From positions 62,001 to 126,000 of the forward strand of contig JANQKC010000006.1 of NCBI GenBank assembly GCA_028281325.1: 64,000 bases of DNA, in the 5' to 3' direction. Positions 60,509 to 64,000 of the stretch are shown here, in pieces; the stretch's first letter is position 1; each line of letters starts with the position of its first letter. The position numbers were made by a program, and so were the translations under genes. The DNA is from Alphaproteobacteria bacterium (GTDB taxonomy: Bacteria > Pseudomonadota > Alphaproteobacteria > UBA8366). Below the pieces are notes generated by a model that did not search any database, was not told the origin of the DNA, and was given only the letters and a program-made list of their open reading frames with translations.

Positions 60509-61489
60509 CTAAAGCCCGTGGTAGTCGCGGTACCAATCGATGAATTTCGGCAAACCGATATCGATGGGCGTCTGCGGGGTGAATCCGAAATCCCGCTGCG
60601 TATCCGAGATATCCGCACAGGTCTCCTTCACATCCCCCGGCTGCATCGGCGCATGCTCGATCTGCGCCTTCTTGCCGATTGTCGATTCGATGATCTCGAC
60701 GAACCGGATCAACTGTTCCGAGCGATTGTTGCCGATGTTGTAGACACGATGCGGCGCCGTCTCGCCATCGTCGGCGGGCGGCTTGTCGAGACAACTGACC
60801 ACCCCGTTCACGATGTCATCGATATAGGTGAAGTCCCGCATCATATCGCCGTTGTTGAACAAGCGGACCGGCTTCCCCTCGTAGATCGCCTTGGTGAAGA
60901 TATACGCCGCCATATCCGGGCGTCCCCAGGGACCATACACGGTGAAGAAGCGCAGCCCCGTGGACGGCATACGGTAGAGATGGCTGTAGCAGTGCGAGAT
61001 ATGCTCGTCCGATTTCTTGGTCGCCGCGTAGAGCGATATTGGCGTGTCGGTCCGATCGGCCGTGGAAAACGGCACCTTCTTGTTGCCGCCGTAGACGGAA
61101 GACGAGCTGGCGTAGACAAGGTGGTCGAGTCGATCGAGATGCCGGCAAAACTCCAATATGACGAGATGGCCGAGCAGGTTAGAGTGGAGGTAAGCGAACG
61201 GATTTTCCAGGGAATAGCGAACCCCCGCTTGCGCGGCGAGATGCACGACGCGGGTAATCTCCGGATGTTGCGACGCCAAAGCCTCCATGGCGCTGCGATC
61301 GGCGATATCCGAATGCTCGAAGGAAAAGGCGTTATGCCGCAACAAGTTGTCCCGGCGCGCCTCCTTCAGGCTCACTTCGTAGTAATCGTTAAGGTTGTCG
61401 AGACCGATCACCCGCTCGCCGCGCGCCAACAAGGCGTGGGCGACATGGAACCCGATAAAACCGGCCGCGCCGGTTACTAGAACAGACAT
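60509..61489 (-). CDS. NAD-dependent epimerase (UDP-glucuronate 4-epimerase-like)
   Basis: A 326-residue extended SDR. VLVTGAAGFIGFHVAHALLARGERVIGLDNLNDYY is the NAD site, LVYASSSSVYGGNKKVPF and YAATKK give the catalytic Ser, Tyr and Lys, and FFTVYGPWGRPDMAAYIFTKAI is characteristic of UDP-glucuronate 4-epimerases. The product would be UDP-galacturonate for envelope polysaccharide. GGAG seven bases before the ATG at 61489 fixes the start. No glycosyltransferases are nearby. Confidence 0.92.
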   Translation of the reverse strand: MSVLVTGAAGFIGFHVAHALLARGERVIGLDNLNDYYEVSLKEARRDNLLRHNAFSFEHSDIADRSAMEALASQHPEITRVVHLAAQAGVRYSLENPFAYLHSNLLGHLVILEFCRHLDRLDHLVYASSSSVYGGNKKVPFSTADRTDTPISLYAATKKSDEHISHCYSHLYRMPSTGLRFFTVYGPWGRPDMAAYIFTKAIYEGKPVRLFNNGDMMRDFTYIDDIVNGVVSCLDKPPADDGETAPHRVYNIGNNRSEQLIRFVEIIESTIGKKAQIEHAPMQPGDVKETCADISDTQRDFGFTPQTPIDIGLPKFIDWYRDYHGL

Positions 61490-61746
61490 GCATATGCTCC
61501 GCAGTTTGCGCCGTCCCCATATAGCGTGGCTTTGACTCAGTTTCACGCCCTGGATGCCCTGCCGGACGCGACGGAAAGGCCGGAACGCGCAATATCACAA
61601 CTTCGGCGGCAACCGCGACGCAATAAATCTCTCTCCGTTAGACACAGCTCGTTGCTTTATTGCAAAGTGTGACACCGTCACCATTACCGTTTGAAATCAT
61701 CGCCGTGCTCATTACTTTTTTACTACCGGGAGGGTAAGGTCCGGGA
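61490..61746. other. Divergent promoter region
   Basis: This 257-base gap separates the epimerase and the indolepyruvate oxidoreductase gene. It contains an inverted repeat GTGAC-ACC-GTCAC (61669-61681) near 65 bases before the latter and a ribosome-binding site GGGAGGG (61728-61734). No gene is seen. Confidence 0.5.
61669..61681. promoter_or_regulatory. Short inverted repeat before the indolepyruvate oxidoreductase gene
   Basis: GTGAC and GTCAC, 3-base spacer. The place fits an operator, but the arms are short and might be chance. Confidence 0.3.
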
Positions 61747-64000
61747 ATGACGATATCGGCGGTAACGCTCGACGATAAATATGCGCTTGAAAGCGGTCGG
61801 GTCTTTTTGACCGGCACGCAAGCGCTGGTCCGACTGCCGATGATGCAGCGTCGGCGGGACGAGGCGGCGGGCCTGAACACGGGCTGTTTCATCTCCGGTT
61901 ATCGCGGATCACCGCTTGGCGCGCTCGACCAGCAGCTTTGGCAGGCGCGCGAGTTCCTCAAGAAACACAACATCGAGTTCCAACCGGGCGTCAACGAAGA
62001 CCTGGCCGTCACATCGATCTGGGGATCGCAGCAGCTCGGCCTCTTCCCCGGCGCGACGGTCGACGGCGTCTATGGCATGTTCTACGGGAAAGGCCCCGGC
62101 ATCGATCGGTCCGGCGACGCGTTGCGGCACGCCAACCTTGCCGGCACCGCGGCGAATGGCGGCGTCTTGCTGCTCGCCGGCGACGACCACACCTCCAAAT
62201 CTTCCACCACCGCGCATCAGACCGAATACGGCTTCGTCGACACGATGATCCCGGTGCTGAACCCGTCCGGCGTACAGGAATTCCTGGATATGGGTTTGTT
62301 CGGCTGGGCGATGTCGCGTTATTCGGGCTGCTGGGTCGCCTTCAAGGTGGTGGCGGAAACGGTCGATACCTCCGCATCCGTCTACGTCGACCCGCACCGC
62401 ATCGACATCAAGCTTCCCGAAGACTTCGACATGCCGCCGGGCGGGCTGAACATCCGCTGGCCGGACGGCTGGCTGGAACAGGAAGAGCGGCTGCATCACC
62501 ACAAGATCTACGCGGCGCTCGCCTTCGCGCGGGCGAACAACCTGAACCGCCCCGTCATCGACGGGCCGAAACGGCGCATCGGCATCGTGACCTGCGGCAA
62601 GTCCTATCTCGACGTGCGGCAGGCGCTGGAAGACCTCGGCATCGACGAGACTTACGCTCAGGACATCGGGCTTTCCATCTTCAAGGTCGGCATGACCTGG
62701 CCGCTGGAACGCGACGGAATCCGCGAGTTCGCCGAGGGGCTTGAGGAAATCCTCGTGATCGAGGAGAAGCGCGCCCTCATCGAAAACCAGCTCAAGGAGC
62801 AACTGTACAATTGGCGGGCCGACGTCCGGCCCGTCGTCGTCGGCAAGTTCGACGAAAACCGCAACTTCATCCTGCCGTCGAACGGCGAACTGACGCCCGG
62901 GCGAATCGCGCAGGTGATCGCCGACCGGCTGAAGCGTTTCCATACCAGCCCGCGGATCGAAGAGCGCGTCGCGTTCCTGAAGGAACAGGAGCGCACCCTC
63001 AAGGGACGCGATCCGAGCGTGTTGCGGACGCCGTACTTCTGCTCCGGCTGTCCGCACAACACCTCCACAAAGGTCCCGGAGGGAAGCCGCGCGCTCGCCG
63101 GAATCGGCTGCCACTACATGGCGCAATGGATGGACCGCGACACCGACACCTATACCCATATGGGTGCCGAAGGCGTGACCTGGGTCGGCCAGGCGCCGTT
63201 CACCGAGACCGACCACGTGTTCGTCAACCTCGGGGACGGCACCTATTACCATTCCGGCATCCTCGCGATTCGGATGGCCGTCGCGTCGGGCGTCAAGGTT
63301 ACCTACAAGATCCTTTTCAACGATGCGGTCGCGATGACCGGCGGCCAACCCGTGGACGGGCCGCTGACGGTCCCGCGCATCACCCAGCAACTGCACGGCG
63401 AAGGCGTCGACACCATCGTCGTCGTGACCGATGAACCGGATAAATACGATCGCAAGGCCGACTTTGCCGCGGGCGTTACCGTCCATCACCGGGACGACCT
63501 CGACGCGGTCCAACGCAAGCTGCGGGAGACGCCCGGCGTCACCGTCATGATCTACGACCAGACCTGTGCCGCGGAAAAACGGCGGCGGCGGAAGCGCGGC
63601 CTCTATCCGGACCCGCCCAAACGCGCCTTCATCAACGAACTGGTCTGCGAAGGGTGCGGCGACTGTTCGGCCAAATCGAACTGCCTGTCGGTCGTTCCGG
63701 TCGAAACCGAATACGGCCGCAAGCGTAAAATCGACCAATCGAGCTGCAACAAGGACTTTTCCTGCGTCAACGGCTTTTGCCCCAGCTTCGTGACCGTGCA
63801 TGGCGGCGCGCCCAGGAAAGGCAAGCGCCGCGGCGGAGACGGCGCGCAGCCCGATATCTTCGAAGCCCTTCCCGACCCCAAGCTGCCATCCATCGACAAG
63901 CCCTACGGCATCCTCGTGACCGGCGTCGGCGGCACCGGCGTCGTCACGATCGGCGCCCTGCTGGGCATGGCCGCGCATATCGAAGGCAAAGGGTGTTCGA
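61747..64000 (+). CDS. Indolepyruvate:ferredoxin oxidoreductase, fused subunits, 3' end outside window
   Basis: The frame stays open to the right edge, giving 751 residues; fused family members have about 1150. It oxidatively decarboxylates indolepyruvate or other aryl or branched oxo acids to acyl-CoA, reducing ferredoxin. SGYRGSPLGALDQQLW opens the pyrimidine domain, LGDGTYYHSGILAIRMAVASGVKVTYKILFNDAVAMTGGQ is the thiamine diphosphate site, CEGCGDC, NC and CNKDFSCVNGFCP hold iron-sulfur clusters, and ILVTGVGGTGVVTIGALLGMAAH opens the gamma domain. The ATG follows GGGAGGG by 12 bases. Confidence 0.95.
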   Translation, partial: MTISAVTLDDKYALESGRVFLTGTQALVRLPMMQRRRDEAAGLNTGCFISGYRGSPLGALDQQLWQAREFLKKHNIEFQPGVNEDLAVTSIWGSQQLGLFPGATVDGVYGMFYGKGPGIDRSGDALRHANLAGTAANGGVLLLAGDDHTSKSSTTAHQTEYGFVDTMIPVLNPSGVQEFLDMGLFGWAMSRYSGCWVAFKVVAETVDTSASVYVDPHRIDIKLPEDFDMPPGGLNIRWPDGWLEQEERLHHHKIYAALAFARANNLNRPVIDGPKRRIGIVTCGKSYLDVRQALEDLGIDETYAQDIGLSIFKVGMTWPLERDGIREFAEGLEEILVIEEKRALIENQLKEQLYNWRADVRPVVVGKFDENRNFILPSNGELTPGRIAQVIADRLKRFHTSPRIEERVAFLKEQERTLKGRDPSVLRTPYFCSGCPHNTSTKVPEGSRALAGIGCHYMAQWMDRDTDTYTHMGAEGVTWVGQAPFTETDHVFVNLGDGTYYHSGILAIRMAVASGVKVTYKILFNDAVAMTGGQPVDGPLTVPRITQQLHGEGVDTIVVVTDEPDKYDRKADFAAGVTVHHRDDLDAVQRKLRETPGVTVMIYDQTCAAEKRRRRKRGLYPDPPKRAFINELVCEGCGDCSAKSNCLSVVPVETEYGRKRKIDQSSCNKDFSCVNGFCPSFVTVHGGAPRKGKRRGGDGAQPDIFEALPDPKLPSIDKPYGILVTGVGGTGVVTIGALLGMAAHIEGKGCS

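Noticed and set aside
61909-63978. Open frame of about 690 codons on the minus strand
   Set aside because: It is antisense to the indolepyruvate oxidoreductase gene, whose thiamine and iron-sulfur motifs are unmistakable.

Overview
The window is one continuous stretch of high-GC bacterial chromosome, almost certainly from an alphaproteobacterium, probably Rhodospirillales in the broad sense. The pointers are RcdA, TrcR (DUF1013) and DUF1192 proteins, COQ9, an alphaproteobacterial-type L31 and S21, a three-subunit proton-translocating transhydrogenase like that of Rhodospirillum, and several CaiB/BaiF CoA-transferases. I see no rRNA, tRNA, CRISPR array, insertion sequence or prophage gene. Genes are densely packed, often with 4-base overlaps or gaps under 30 bases.

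Layout. 1-4.9 kb: a non-flagellar MotA/MotB-like stator pair with an extra OmpA-like protein (cut by the left edge), then a convergent MsbA-type ABC exporter. 5-11.2 kb: an acyl-CoA-dehydrogenase-fold flavoprotein, an M20 amidohydrolase, a small membrane protein, a broken luciferase-like gene, an SDR, an FKBP and a CaiB CoA-transferase. 11.4-17.2 kb: a type II sulfide:quinone oxidoreductase with a small membrane partner behind an FNR-like palindrome, a molybdenum hydroxylase large subunit with a MoaD-like protein, and another CaiB. 17.4-25 kb: catabolic enzymes (two Fe/2OG dioxygenases, LLM flavoprotein, dienelactone hydrolase, thioesterase, medium-chain reductase). 25.1-26 kb: arsR-arsI with a self-operator. 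26-31.4 kb: housekeeping and cell-cycle genes (rpmE, rcdA, hsp20, trcR), a thioesterase/hydrolase pair and a candidate structured small RNA. 31.4-38 kb: two acyl-CoA synthetases and two tandem CaiB paralogues. 38-45.3 kb: phosphofructokinase, purEK, COQ9, def, rpsU, DUF3179. 45.3-48.5 kb: the pnt operon. 48.6-54.2 kb: sulfatase, CPBP protease, ABC1 kinase, a 2OG oxygenase-methyltransferase pair. 54.2-64 kb: a tandem pair of FAD amino-acid dehydrogenases with a hydrolase, a long-chain acyl-CoA ligase, a BON protein, a nucleotide-sugar epimerase, and an indolepyruvate:ferredoxin oxidoreductase cut by the right edge.

Together the accessory genes suggest a heterotroph that activates and degrades many organic acids as CoA thioesters (three AMP-forming ligases, four class III CoA-transferases, thioesterases, indolepyruvate oxidoreductase), oxidises sulfide to the quinone pool and balances NADPH with a transhydrogenase. 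The most unusual points are an apparent AUC start codon for ribosomal protein S21, an FNR-type site at about -41.5 of a predicted SQR promoter, nested palindromes over a predicted leaderless arsR start, a structured RNA candidate, and an orphan molybdenum hydroxylase subunit paired with a Gly-Gly-ending MoaD-like protein.
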